Below, piece by piece: positions 1 through 7,791 of a DNA stretch of 33,128 nucleotides (position 1 is the first letter of the stretch; the number at the start of each line of letters is the position of its first letter). The notes under the pieces are model-generated. The model did not search any database. It was not told the DNA's origin and saw only the letters and a program-made list of their open reading frames with translations. This DNA is from Opitutaceae bacterium (GTDB lineage: Bacteria; Verrucomicrobiota; Verrucomicrobiia; Opitutales; Opitutaceae), in NCBI GenBank assembly GCA_005792355.1, contig SXSC01000306.1, positions 1 to 33,128 on the forward strand, written 5' to 3'. The position numbers and the translations under genes are program-made.

Positions 1-821
1 ATGCCCAGCGTCTGCAGCCAGTCCGGCAGCGAGGTGTTCAGCAAATGGTGCGGCCCGGCCCAGATGTAGAGAAAGACCAGCGACCAGAAGTGCACGACCG
101 AGAGGCGGTACGAATACACCGGGCGCTCGGCCGCCTTCGGGATGAAATAATACATGATGCCGAGGATCGGCGTGGTGAGGAAGAAGGCCACGGCGTTGTG
201 CCCGTACCACCACTGGACCAGGCCGTCCTGGACGCCCCCGAACAACCCATAGCTGTGCGTGAGACTGGTCGGCAGGGAGAGGTGGTTGACGATGTAGAGC
301 ATCGCCACCGTGATGATGGTCGAAATATAGAACCAGATCGCGACGTAGAGGCTGGGCTCGCGGCGGCGGGCGAGGGTCCAGAAGAAATTCACGGCAAACA
401 CAACCCAGATGAGCGCGACGGCGATGTTGATGGGCCAGATCAGTTCGCCGTACTCCTTGCCGCGGGTGAGACCGAGCGGGAGCGTGATGGCGGCGGCGAC
501 GATGATGGCCTGCCAGCCCCAGAAATGCAGGGCCGAGAGAAAGTCGCTCGCGAGCCGCGCCTTCACCAGGCGCTGCGTCGAGTAATAGATGCCGGCAAAC
601 ATCATGTTGCCGACAAACGCGAAGATCACCGCGTTGGTATGCAGCGGTCGCAGACGACCGTAGGTGAGCCAGGCGGTCTTGAAATTGACCTCCCAGAAAT
701 TGAGCTGCGTCGCGACAAGCACGCCCACCAACATGCCCACGACGCCCCAGAGGACGGTCGCGAGCAGGAACTGGCGGACTACTTTGTCGTTAAACTCCAG
801 GGTGATTTTCTGTGCGGGCAT
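1..821 (-). CDS. ccoN: cbb3-type cytochrome c oxidase subunit I, N-terminal part (runs off left edge)
   Basis: Catalytic subunit of the high-affinity cbb3 terminal oxidase, an integral inner-membrane protein that reduces O2 to water. Reading from an ATG at 821, the first 273 codons show the low-spin heme ligand in RPLHTNAVIFAF, the CuB histidine in WWYGHNAVAFF, the cbb3-specific tyrosine region VYSYRLSVVHFW, and the CuB histidine pair in WAGPHHLLNTSLPDW. The order and spacing are normal for CcoN. The remaining helices lie outside the window, so fusion to CcoO cannot be excluded. It follows a small membrane protein gene by 58 bases on the same strand. No clear Shine-Dalgarno sequence precedes the start. 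An aerobic or microaerobic oxidase beside a denitrification block fits a facultative respirer. Confidence 0.95.
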   Translation of the reverse strand, partial: MPAQKITLEFNDKVVRQFLLATVLWGVVGMLVGVLVATQLNFWEVNFKTAWLTYGRLRPLHTNAVIFAFVGNMMFAGIYYSTQRLVKARLASDFLSALHFWGWQAIIVAAAITLPLGLTRGKEYGELIWPINIAVALIWVVFAVNFFWTLARRREPSLYVAIWFYISTIITVAMLYIVNHLSLPTSLTHSYGLFGGVQDGLVQWWYGHNAVAFFLTTPILGIMYYFIPKAAERPVYSYRLSVVHFWSLVFLYIWAGPHHLLNTSLPDWLQTLG

Positions 822-879
822 CGGTCGTGGGAACAAGGTGATGGAGGGCGCGATGGAGCGGCGCAGTCTCCGGATGGTA

Positions 880-1098
880 TCAGCGGCGGTCGGAACCGGC
901 CTGGGCGGCGCGACCCGGCTGGATCGATTCTCCCGTCAGCGGCGTCCGCGCCAGGCGCGAGCCTTCCTCCGCCAGCGGCAGGAGCGAGTCACGCTCAGCG
1001 CTGCTGAGGTGACCCCGGGCGTGCTCCCGCAGGAAAAAGATGATAAACGTGAAGACGAGGCAGAGGCTGATGGTCAGGGTGAGTGGGACGACGGCCAT
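880..1098 (-). CDS. Small membrane protein upstream of ccoN (CcoS-like, tentative)
   Basis: A 72-residue protein with one N-terminal membrane segment (residues 1-23, VVPLTLTISLCLVFTFIIFF) and a short charged cytoplasmic tail containing ERDSLLPLAEE. Size, topology and position directly upstream of ccoN resemble CcoS, which helps mature the cbb3 oxidase. The tail lacks the RILFDDD-type motif of proteobacterial CcoS, so this is an analogy from context rather than clear homology. The ATG at 1098 is the only start giving a complete membrane segment. It is probably co-transcribed with ccoN. Alternatively it is a lineage-specific oxidase accessory subunit. Confidence 0.6.
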   Translation of the reverse strand: MAVVPLTLTISLCLVFTFIIFFLREHARGHLSSAERDSLLPLAEEGSRLARTPLTGESIQPGRAAQAGSDRR

Positions 1099-1211
1099 AA
1101 AATGAGGAGGTGATTAACCGTGGTGGTTGGTGTCGACCGGCAAGCGTACGATGCGGCCGGCGGCGCGGCTCGGCCTGGCTTGGCTGGTGTTGCGCATTTT
1201 TTGCGAACCGG

Positions 1212-2177
1212 TCAGGCGGCGAACGCCATCGCATGGCTCGGTCGGGCCGGAGCGGTCGTACCGTGGAGGTGGATCCGATAGGCCGTCGGCGCTTCGCCCA
1301 CCACGCGACGGAAAATCCGGTTGAATTGCGAAAGCGATTGGAAGCCGGCCTCGTAGGCGGCCTCGCTGATGCGCATGTGCGGATTAAGGAGCAGTTGCTT
1401 GGTCTTCTCGATCCGGGCACGGGCAACGTAGTTGGTGAACGTGAGGCCCGTGGCGGCCTTGAAGACCTTGCAAAAGTAAAACGCGCTCATGTTGGCCGCA
1501 TGCGCAACCTGATTCAGGGTCAGCGCCTCGCCGAGATGCTCGGCGATAAAGGCCCGGGCCTTGACGGCCGCCGGCGGTTCAGACGACGCCGTCGAAATCA
1601 TCAGCTCGTTGCTGAGGAGCGACAGATGTTGGGCAAAACTCACCAGCAACCGCAGTGCCGCACCGTACCGGGCCTTTGGCAGCACGCGGGTTTCGAAAAA
1701 CGCCACCCGCAGCACCGCCACGTCGACCGCCGCCTTCCATTTCTCCAGCTGCGCCAGCGCCGAGCGAAAGCCCCGCTCGGTCGGCGTGCTCAGCAACACC
1801 TGGCCGGTTTGCAGGTAGGCGATGACCTTCTCACCCACCCGGACGGGCACGACCGACTCACTCAGCCCGGCGAAACAACGCACCGTCTTGCCGCCGGCAC
1901 TGGCGTCCAGCTCAACTTCCTGCTGCACCTGCAGGCAGCCCGCACAGGTCCGGCTCGCTCCTGACATCACCGCGCAGAAGGAACTGATCTGACGGGACCC
2001 ATGGAGCGGAGGCTGAAACGAGCCGGCGGCCCGCAGGACCAGCGGCAGGCCGGTGGCCGTCTGAAATGCATCCTGATAATCACGAAAAATTTCCGATTGC
2101 CGAAGGCGGTTCACGACGTCGTCGTGCTGATGCTCAGAACTCTCTACTGGGCTGTGGGTGAGGTGGGTGGCGTTCAT
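1212..2177 (-). CDS. PocR-sensor AraC-family transcriptional regulator
   Basis: A 321-residue cytoplasmic regulator. Residues about 25-165 form a PocR-type ligand-sensing domain, with cysteines 68, 78, 81 and 101 (TCAGC and CFAGL); PocR domains commonly carry such conserved cysteines. Residues about 205-300 form the double helix-turn-helix DNA-binding domain of the AraC/XylS family, with LTLNQVAHAANMS and RISEAAYEAGFQSLSQFNRI as the two recognition units and the usual P-x-x-YR ending. It sits upstream of the ccoN genes in the same direction and diverges from the PAS kinase gene, so either could be a target. The ligand is unknown: PocR of Salmonella responds to propanediol, but nothing here suggests that pathway. 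A hairpin-like palindrome lies 54-83 bases upstream of its start. Confidence 0.9.
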   Translation of the reverse strand: MNATHLTHSPVESSEHQHDDVVNRLRQSEIFRDYQDAFQTATGLPLVLRAAGSFQPPLHGSRQISSFCAVMSGASRTCAGCLQVQQEVELDASAGGKTVRCFAGLSESVVPVRVGEKVIAYLQTGQVLLSTPTERGFRSALAQLEKWKAAVDVAVLRVAFFETRVLPKARYGAALRLLVSFAQHLSLLSNELMISTASSEPPAAVKARAFIAEHLGEALTLNQVAHAANMSAFYFCKVFKAATGLTFTNYVARARIEKTKQLLLNPHMRISEAAYEAGFQSLSQFNRIFRRVVGEAPTAYRIHLHGTTAPARPSHAMAFAA

Positions 2178-2230
2178 TGCACCGTGAGCATAGCCACTCT
2201 CGCCGTTCGGCGTAAGTGGAGGCGGGGCGG

Positions 2231-2260
2231 TATCTCGCTAAGGGTTTTCCCTAGCCGATA
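2231..2260. promoter_or_regulatory. Imperfect palindrome upstream of the PocR-AraC gene
   Basis: The sequence reads TATC, then GCTA-A-GGG, loop TTTT, then CCC-TAGC, then GATA. Inner arms pair with one bulged A and the outer TATC/GATA pair as well. It lies in the leader or promoter region of the AraC-type gene. It could be an operator or an RNA hairpin in the 5' leader; there is no T-run after the stem in either direction, so a simple terminator is less likely. Confidence 0.35.
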
Positions 2261-2451
2261 GCCGCCGGTCGGGGTTCGATACCGGCGATCTTTTCCCGGT
2301 CGATCCCCCGGGAGGAATCGAAAGCTCTGCCTCCGCCCGGCGGCTAAAGCAGCGCTCCGCGCTGTGGAAACCATAAAACCCCGGCACAAAGCGCCGGATT
2401 GCCATTGCGCGGTAGATCCCGTCGAAAACAGTCTTCCGTGCCACATCGGCT

Positions 2452-2472
2452 TTGTCACGTAATACGTGACAA
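2452..2472. promoter_or_regulatory. Perfect 21-bp odd-centred palindrome (operator candidate, copy A)
   Basis: Arms TTGTCACGTA and TACGTGACAA surround a central A and match exactly. The core GTCACGTA-A-TACGTGAC has the same architecture as the palindromes at 7697-7727 and 26783-26807. It lies between the divergent AraC-type regulator and PAS kinase genes, 80 bases before the chosen kinase start. The half-site spacing (single central base) does not fit Crp/Fnr sites, which are even-centred. The binding protein is unknown. Confidence 0.7.
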
Positions 2473-2551
2473 GTTCCTCGGGCGGATCTTGAGAAGCCAG
2501 GTAACATCAGCAGCCTTGCGACTCCGCATCCCGTGGTTTGAAGTCCCGTTC

Positions 2552-3775
2552 GTGGCAGCATCCGATTCATCATTTTCCCCCGCTCCCGCCAGGCTACCGC
2601 CCGAACTCGGCGCCACGGTCCGGGAATTGCGCGACCTTAAAGCCGCGATGGATGCGCATTCCATCGTCGTCACCACCGACGCCGCCGGACGGATTACCGA
2701 CGTCAACGACAAGTTCTGCGCGATCTCGCAATATTCACGGGAGGAACTAATCGGGCGGGACCACCGCATCATCAACTCGCAGCACCACTCAAGGGATTTT
2801 TTCCGCGAACTCTGGGCCACCATCAGCGGCGGTCGGATCTGGCGGGGTGAAATCAAGAATCGCGCCAAGGACGGCACCACTTACTGGGTCGACACGACAA
2901 TTTTCCCCTTCCTCGATGAATCCGGCCTGCCGCTGCAGTACATCGCCATCCGCACGGACATCACCCGGCGGAAGGCCGACGAACTGGAATTGCAGCGCAT
3001 CGCCGCGGAGCTGGCGGAGAAGAACAAGGAACTCGAGGCCATCGTCTACACCGTGTCGCACGATCTGCGTTCGCCGCTCGTCAACGTCCAGGGCTTTGGC
3101 AAGCAGCTCAACCGCGCCTGCGAGACGATTCAAGCGGCCGCCACCACCGCCGGCGAAGACGGAGCCATCCCGGTCGCCCGGCTGCGCCAGCCACTCAAGG
3201 TCGCGATTCCGCAGGCGCTGCGTTTCATCAACGCCGGAATCCACAAAATGGACACGCTGCTCGCCGGCCTGCTGCGGTACTCGCGCCTCGGCCGGGTTGC
3301 CTTGGTCGTGCGTCCCCTCAACCTCAATGGCGCGATCGCCGACATCACCGCCGCGATGAAGTTTCAACTCGACGAGGCCCGCGGCGAGGTGACCGTCGCC
3401 CCGCTGCCGAACTGCCTCGGCGACCATGTCCAGACCAGCCAGGTCTTCGCCAACCTCCTCGACAATGCGCTCAAGTACCGCGCACCGGAGCGGCCGCTGC
3501 GCGTCAGCGTCACCGGCCGGTTGCACGAGGGCCAGGCCGTCTACGCCGTGGCCGACAACGGCATCGGCATCGCGCCCGAGCACCAGGAAAAAATCTTCGA
3601 GATTTTCCACCGTCTGAATCCGGAAACCACCGCCGGCGAGGGTCTCGGGCTCACCATCGCCCAACGCGTGCTCGAGCGCCAGAAAGGCCGGATTTGGGTT
3701 GAGAGTCGCGTCGGCGCGGGGTCTACTTTTTTCGTTTCCCTGCCCGCCATCGACGCCGGCGCCCACTCTTCATGA
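2552..3775 (+). CDS. Soluble PAS-domain sensor histidine kinase
   Basis: About 407 residues, no membrane segment. A PAS/PAC domain (residues about 33-145; [18 protein letters not shown] to [15 protein letters not shown]) is followed by a HisKA dimerisation domain with the phosphorylated histidine in [11 protein letters not shown] (about residue 170) and an HATPase_c domain with N box [10 protein letters not shown]1 box [10 protein letters not shown] and G2 box GEGLGLTIA. This is the layout of kinases related to phytochrome outputs, which pair with small receivers, and such a receiver overlaps it by ATGA. The frame is open back to a TTG at 2399, but that would put the start upstream of the palindrome at 2452-2472. 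I chose GTG 2552; ATG 2648 would begin right at the PAS domain. The PAS domain has no obvious heme or flavin motif that I can identify. Confidence 0.85.
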   Translation: MAASDSSFSPAPARLPPELGATVRELRDLKAAMDAHSIVVTTDAAGRITDVNDKFCAISQYSREELIGRDHRIINSQHHSRDFFRELWATISGGRIWRGEIKNRAKDGTTYWVDTTIFPFLDESGLPLQYIAIRTDITRRKADELELQRIAAELAEKNKELEAIVYTVSHDLRSPLVNVQGFGKQLNRACETIQAAATTAGEDGAIPVARLRQPLKVAIPQALRFINAGIHKMDTLLAGLLRYSRLGRVALVVRPLNLNGAIADITAAMKFQLDEARGEVTVAPLPNCLGDHVQTSQVFANLLDNALKYRAPERPLRVSVTGRLHEGQAVYAVADNGIGIAPEHQEKIFEIFHRLNPETTAGEGLGLTIAQRVLERQKGRIWVESRVGAGSTFFVSLPAIDAGAHSS

Positions 3776-4200
3776 CTCCTCTGCCCACCATTCTCATCGT
3801 CGACGACGACGAAGGCCACGCCATCCTGATTCGCGAGAATCTCGAAGCCGCCGGCCTGAGCAACCACATCAAACATTTCCGCGACGGCCAGGCGATCCTC
3901 GACTTTTTTTTCAAGGGGCCGCCGCCGGCTCGCGAACCCTACCTTGTGTTGCTCGACATCCGCATGCCCAAGGTCGACGGCATCGAGGTCCTGCGCCGGC
4001 TCAAGGCCGCCCCGGAACTCCGCAAGCTGCCGGTCATCATGCTGACGACCACGGACGACTCCCGCGAAGTGGAGCGTTGCCACGAGCTCGGGTGCAACGT
4101 GTACATCCAGAAACCGGTCGACTATGATCGCTTTTCCGAAGCCATCCGCCGGCTCGGGCATTTTGTTCCGCTCCTGGTCGTGCCGCAATTGCACGCCTAG
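3772..4200 (+). CDS. Single-domain response regulator (Rcp1-like receiver)
   Basis: A 142-residue stand-alone receiver. The acidic pocket DDD is at residues 11-13, the phospho-acceptor is Asp62 (LLDIRMP), the switch Thr is near residue 92 and the conserved Lys114 lies in YIQKP. The insertion FFFKGPPP before the acceptor helix is typical of Rcp1-type receivers that serve phytochrome-like or PAS kinases. The start overlaps the kinase stop as ATGA, so the two are translationally coupled and very likely a cognate pair. There is no output domain, so phosphate is probably passed on or the protein acts by contact. Confidence 0.9.
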   Translation: MTPLPTILIVDDDEGHAILIRENLEAAGLSNHIKHFRDGQAILDFFFKGPPPAREPYLVLLDIRMPKVDGIEVLRRLKAAPELRKLPVIMLTTTDDSREVERCHELGCNVYIQKPVDYDRFSEAIRRLGHFVPLLVVPQLHA

Positions 4201-4440
4201 CAGGCGGTCGGTCTTCCACTGCGCGTGACGTATTCAATGCAAAGATTCGGTCTGGTTTTGGACGTCGGTCGTCGACCGCCCGCTAGACCGTCACTTCGCG
4301 CCGGGAAAATCCAATTTTTTGGGAATTTCGCGGCGCCCAGCGCTGCTTTGGCAGACTGTCGGAGCCAGTGTGTCCGGATCCGAGCAAACTGCCGACCGGC
4401 GGCAAACATCCGGAATCAAAGCCCGAAAGGCTGCTAGCGC
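4201..4440. other. Intergenic region with a possible half-operator
   Basis: No gene is apparent. Bases 4225-4234 (GTGACGTATT) resemble the left half of the ACGTA-type palindromes at 2452, 7697 and 26783, but the right half (CAATGC) does not continue the symmetry. The region may hold the promoter of the kinase/NarL pair that begins at 4441. Confidence 0.3.
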
Positions 4441-5499
4441 GTGGCCACGCCGGAGCAGCCCCCGCATATTCTGGTCGTCGACGACGACGAGGGCCTGCTC
4501 ATTCTAATGGCCGAGACGCTGCGGGGTGAGGGCTACGAGGTCGCCACCGCCACGTCGGCCCGGACCGCCCGCACCTGGCTGGACGGGCACGCGGTGGATC
4601 TCATGATTTTGGATCTAAAGCTGCAGGATGGCGATGGCCCGGCGCTCGTCGCCAGCCTGCAACGCAATCGCACCGCCGTGCCGTTCGTCGTGGTCACCGG
4701 CCAGGGCGACGAGAAGATCGCCGTGGAGGTGATGAAGCAGGGCGCGCTCGACTACGTGATGAAGGACACCGGTCTGCTCGACCTGCTGCCGGCCGTCGCG
4801 AAACGCGCCCTCAGCGCCGTCGCCCAAGGCAAGGCGTTGCGCGACGCGCAGGCCGAACACCGGCGCCTCGAGCGTGAGATTGTGGCGGTGAGCGAACGCG
4901 AGCGCCACAGCATCGGGGCGGATCTCCACGACAATCTCGGGCAGCAGCTCACGGCACTCGAGTTGATGTGCACCCTGGCCAAGGAGGACGCCGCCCCCCA
5001 CCCCGAACTCGCCGCGCGCCTCAATCTCATGGGCCGGATGTTGCGCGAAGCCGTCGCGCAGACACGCTTTCTCGCGCGCGGCCTGGTGCCGGTCGGCCGC
5101 GAGCCCGACGCACTGCAGATCGGGCTGGCCGAACTCGCCGAACGCACCAACGCCCTCGGCCGCATGCGCTGTCGCTTCGAATGCCCCGCGCCCGTGAATG
5201 TGGCCGACCCGTTTCTGGCGGGGCACCTTTATCGCATCACCCAGGAGGCATTGAACAACGCCGTCAAACACGCGCGCGCCAAGCTCGCCACCATCCGCCT
5301 CCTGCAGATCGGCGGCAATCTGAAGCTTGAAATCGAGGACGATGGCGCGGGCCTGCCGAAGTCGCGCGACTCCGGCCGCGGCGGCATCGGTCTTGGCGTC
5401 ATGCAACACCGGGCAAATGCCATCGGCGCGCTGCTCGCCATCAACTCCCGGCGCGGCGAAGGCGTCTGCGTCCGCTGCACCCTTGCGATGCCCAAATGA
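4441..5499 (+). CDS. Receiver-HisKA_3 hybrid histidine kinase (NarX-type kinase core)
   Basis: A 352-residue soluble protein. Residues 8-125 are a receiver domain with DDD at 14-16, phospho-acceptor Asp58 (LMILDLKLQDG), Thr86 and Lys108. A short linker leads to a HisKA_3 domain with phospho-histidine His163 in HSIGADLHDNLGQQL, then an HATPase_c domain (NNAVKHA N box, DDGAGLP G1 box, GGIGLGVMQHRA G2 box). This is the NarX/DegS kinase class but with an N-terminal receiver in place of a membrane sensor, so it is probably driven by another kinase. The next gene, a NarL-type regulator overlapping by ATGA, is the obvious output. The start is GTG 4441; the next in-frame ATG would remove the receiver's acidic pocket. 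Confidence 0.88.
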   Translation: MATPEQPPHILVVDDDEGLLILMAETLRGEGYEVATATSARTARTWLDGHAVDLMILDLKLQDGDGPALVASLQRNRTAVPFVVVTGQGDEKIAVEVMKQGALDYVMKDTGLLDLLPAVAKRALSAVAQGKALRDAQAEHRRLEREIVAVSERERHSIGADLHDNLGQQLTALELMCTLAKEDAAPHPELAARLNLMGRMLREAVAQTRFLARGLVPVGREPDALQIGLAELAERTNALGRMRCRFECPAPVNVADPFLAGHLYRITQEALNNAVKHARAKLATIRLLQIGGNLKLEIEDDGAGLPKSRDSGRGGIGLGVMQHRANAIGALLAINSRRGEGVCVRCTLAMPK

Positions 5500-6194
5500 A
5501 AACGCGCCCCAAACCCCAAGTCCCCCCTCCCACCCCAGCCCGCCAGCGCATCTTGCTGGTGGACGATCATCCGTTCATGCGCGCGGGGCTCGGTCAGCTG
5601 ATCGACCGGCAACCCGATCTGATGGTCTGCGGCGAAGCGGGCAATCCGACCGAAGCGTTTGAACAACTCCGCCGAACCAAGCCAGACCTCGTGCTGACCG
5701 ATCTGACCATGCCCGGACGCAGCGGCCTGGAATTCATCAAGGATTTGCGCGCCGCCCACGCCGGAGTGGCGTTGCTGGTGGTCTCGATGCACGACGAGGC
5801 CGTCTACGCCGAACGCGCCCTGCGCGCCGGAGCGCGCGGCTACATCATGAAGGAGGCGGGTGGGGAGAATTTGCTGGCCGCCATCCGCCAGGTGTTGCGC
5901 GGCGAAGCCTACGTGAGCCCCCGCATGTCGGCGCGCATCCTCGACGCCCTTTCGGCGGGACGGCCGCGCGGTTCGCATTCGCCGATCGAACAGCTCACGG
6001 ATCGCGAGTTCGAGGTGTTCCAGCTCATCGGTCAGGGCAAGAGCACGCGCGACATCGCGGCCCAGCTCCACCTCAGCCCAAAGACGGTCGATGTGCATCG
6101 CAGCCACATCAAGGAAAAGCTGGCGCTGAAGGACGCGACCGCCCTGATCCGTCATGCCGTCCGCTGGGTCGAGACCCAGCACGTCGGCGGTTAG
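5496..6194 (+). CDS. NarL/FixJ-family response regulator
   Basis: A 232-residue two-domain regulator. The receiver has DD at 23-24, acceptor Asp69 (LVLTDLTMPG) and a conserved Lys in YIMKEA. A C-terminal LuxR/NarL helix-turn-helix (about residues 165-222) contains LTDREFEVFQLIGQGKSTRD and LSPKTVDVHRSHIKEKL. The start overlaps the stop of the HisKA_3 kinase (ATGA), so the pair is translationally coupled. In other denitrifiers NarL-type pairs answer to nitrate or nitrite; here the partner kinase has no membrane sensor, so the stimulus cannot be read from sequence. Downstream is the cysteine-containing unknown at 6255. Confidence 0.92.
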   Translation: MKTRPKPQVPPPTPARQRILLVDDHPFMRAGLGQLIDRQPDLMVCGEAGNPTEAFEQLRRTKPDLVLTDLTMPGRSGLEFIKDLRAAHAGVALLVVSMHDEAVYAERALRAGARGYIMKEAGGENLLAAIRQVLRGEAYVSPRMSARILDALSAGRPRGSHSPIEQLTDREFEVFQLIGQGKSTRDIAAQLHLSPKTVDVHRSHIKEKLALKDATALIRHAVRWVETQHVGG

Positions 6195-6254
6195 CCCACC
6201 TCTGTCAAGCCTTGCGCAGTAATCGCCAAGCGGCGCGCAGCGCGATGCGGACAC

Positions 6255-6737
6255 TTGTGGCAGCATGGCCCGGTGCAAGACGCGCTGATGACCGCCCTCG
6301 GTGCCCGCCGCCCGCAAATCCGAGCGCGCTGGGAAGATTTGTTGCGGGCGGAAAGAGTCAGCACACCCCTCGCCAACCCCGACGCGCTTGTCCACCTGCT
6401 CGACTGGACTCTTGACGAAGTGTTTCGCACCCTCAGCAGCCTGCCGACCCGACGGCGGCCGTTGCGCGCGTTCACCAAGGGCGACATCGACTGCCCGTGC
6501 GGCCGGAATCCGTTGCTGACCTATTTCGCCGCCGGCGAGCAGGCGATGCAGGAATCACTCATCCTCTCCCAGGCGGAAGCCCTGCGACTGGACCCGATCG
6601 AGCGCGACGCGGCGCTGCACGAACTCAACCTCGCACTCCGTCACATCGCCCGTCGCGAGATCGGCGCCTTTTGTTCCCTCTGCCAACTGCGCGATGGCGC
6701 GTGCGCGGAAAGCGGCGCGGTGACCCACGCGGTGTAA
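6255..6737 (+). CDS. Conserved-looking hypothetical protein with a cysteine motif
   Basis: I do not recognise this family with certainty. The protein (up to 160 residues) has no membrane segment or signal peptide and is largely helical and charged. Five cysteines fall in two groups, C80/C82 (DCPCGRNP) and C140/C143/C150 (CSLCQLRDGAC), which could bind a metal ion. Residues 20-60 (RPQIRARWEDLLRAER, NPDALVHLLDWTLDEVF) look like a helical ligand-sensing fold. It follows the NarL-type regulator by 60 bases on the same strand and converges on the Crp/Fnr gene. Possible starts are GTG 6255, GTG 6273 or ATG 6288, all close together. Function is unknown; a role in sensing nitrogen oxides or redox state is only suggested by position. 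Confidence 0.65.
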   Translation: MWQHGPVQDALMTALGARRPQIRARWEDLLRAERVSTPLANPDALVHLLDWTLDEVFRTLSSLPTRRRPLRAFTKGDIDCPCGRNPLLTYFAAGEQAMQESLILSQAEALRLDPIERDAALHELNLALRHIARREIGAFCSLCQLRDGACAESGAVTHAV

Positions 6738-6774
6738 GGCGTGAGGGTCGTGTCTGGTCGGTCCCCTCCTCGCT

Positions 6775-7497
6775 TCACGACCCATCACCCAACAAATGCC
6801 GGAAGCGCGCCTGCAGCGCTTCGGCGTCGCGCACGAGCAGCGTGCTGCCGGCGACCTCGAGCAGCTGGTCCGCGCGCAACCGGGCAAACGTACGCGAGAG
6901 GGTCTCGCTGCTGGTGCCGAGTTCCGCCGCGAGCACCCGCTTGGTGCCGGGCAGTCGAATCTCGCCGTTCCGTCCCATGCGACCTTGCTTGAGCAACCAG
7001 TTCAGCAGCCTGGCCTCCACATCTTTCAAGGTGAGATCGTCGAGCATACCCACCAAGACCCGCAGATGCTGGCTCATTGAGCCGAGCATCCGGAGCGCCA
7101 GATCGGGCCGGCGGCCGATGAGTTCGAGGATTGGCACCTTCGGGATCATCAGCACCGCGCTCGCCTCGACGGCGCGCGCATTGGCCGGATAACCAACGGG
7201 GGACGCGAGCGAAGCTTCCGCCAGTGACTCACCCGCGCGAAATACGTGGATGACCTGCTCCTTGCCGGCCGGACTGACGCGGTGCACATTGACCGCGCCA
7301 CTCTGCACGAGGTAGCAGCCCCGGGAAGGCTCTCCCTCGTGAAAAAGATAGTCGTCCTTGGCCAGCTTGATCAGCTGCGTGAAACGCGCAACGACCACCA
7401 GATCCTCCGACGGCAGGCCGCTGAACAGCTGACAGCAACGCAACGTGCCGATCAATCCGGTGAGTTTGAGGTCGGCAGGACGGGGAATCTGCGGCAT
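6775..7497 (-). CDS. Crp/Fnr-family regulator, Dnr-like
   Basis: A 240-residue cAMP-receptor-fold regulator: an N-terminal cyclic nucleotide-binding-like domain (about residues 20-140), a long dimerisation helix and a C-terminal winged helix (about 160-235). The recognition helix GTSSETLSRTFARL has E198, S201 and R202, the E-xx-SR pattern of FNR/Dnr that reads TTGAT half-sites. Only a CC pair at 21-22 and C61 are present, so the FNR [4Fe-4S] cysteine set is missing. That points to a Dnr/Nnr-type sensor, which in other denitrifiers responds to NO. The ATG at 7497 gives normal family length; an upstream GTG at 7656 would add an unconserved tail. It is the last gene of the nitrite reductase block, and FNR-type boxes precede nirK, the nor-like operon and ywiC. 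A 31-bp palindrome lies 200 bases upstream of its start. Confidence 0.9.
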   Translation of the reverse strand: MPQIPRPADLKLTGLIGTLRCCQLFSGLPSEDLVVVARFTQLIKLAKDDYLFHEGEPSRGCYLVQSGAVNVHRVSPAGKEQVIHVFRAGESLAEASLASPVGYPANARAVEASAVLMIPKVPILELIGRRPDLALRMLGSMSQHLRVLVGMLDDLTLKDVEARLLNWLLKQGRMGRNGEIRLPGTKRVLAAELGTSSETLSRTFARLRADQLLEVAGSTLLVRDAEALQARFRHLLGDGS

Positions 7498-7696
7498 CGG
7501 AGTAGTCTTGTACGCCGGAATCGCGAATGTCGCTCGAATTCTCGCGTTGGGTGGGCGTAGTGGCGTCTCGGCGATTTCCGAGTCGCACGGGGCTTGTTCG
7601 CCTCGGACGGGCCGCTGCGCCCCGAAACTCCCAGCCAACAATCTCGTCAGGTGCACGGTCGTCGCGTGCCGACGCCCCGGCCCTCGAGCGCCCCTC

Positions 7697-7727
7697 GGAA
7701 CATGTAACGTATTACGTTACATGTTCC
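7697..7727. promoter_or_regulatory. Perfect 31-bp odd-centred palindrome (operator candidate, copy B)
   Basis: Arms GGAACATGTAACGTA and TACGTTACATGTTCC flank a single T and match at all 15 pairs. The central 25 bp are identical to the palindrome at 26783-26807, and the core matches that at 2452-2472. It lies between the cupin stop and the Crp/Fnr start. With a one-base centre and no T-run it is not a terminator. It is either an operator controlling the Crp/Fnr gene or one copy of a dispersed palindromic repeat. Confidence 0.75.
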
Positions 7728-7791
7728 CGGCGCGCCGCGCGGACGGAGGGCATGCTGGCAAATGACGGATCCGGAGGGCGCCGACCACTCG

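Noticed and set aside
1102..1113. Plus-strand GAGGAGGTGATT, a very strong Shine-Dalgarno-like sequence, followed by GTG at 1119.
   Set aside because: The plus-strand frame that follows has no recognisable domain and is antisense to the AraC-type gene; no other sign of a gene.
7498..7656. N-terminal extension of the Crp/Fnr protein from GTG 7656.
   Set aside because: The added 53 residues are low-complexity and not expected in the family, and ATG 7497 gives the normal length.
7697..7727. The 31-bp palindrome as a transcription terminator for the cupin gene.
   Set aside because: The centre is a single base, so no stable loop forms without breaking several pairs, there is no T-run, and it is AT-rich at the centre with near-identical copies upstream of other genes.
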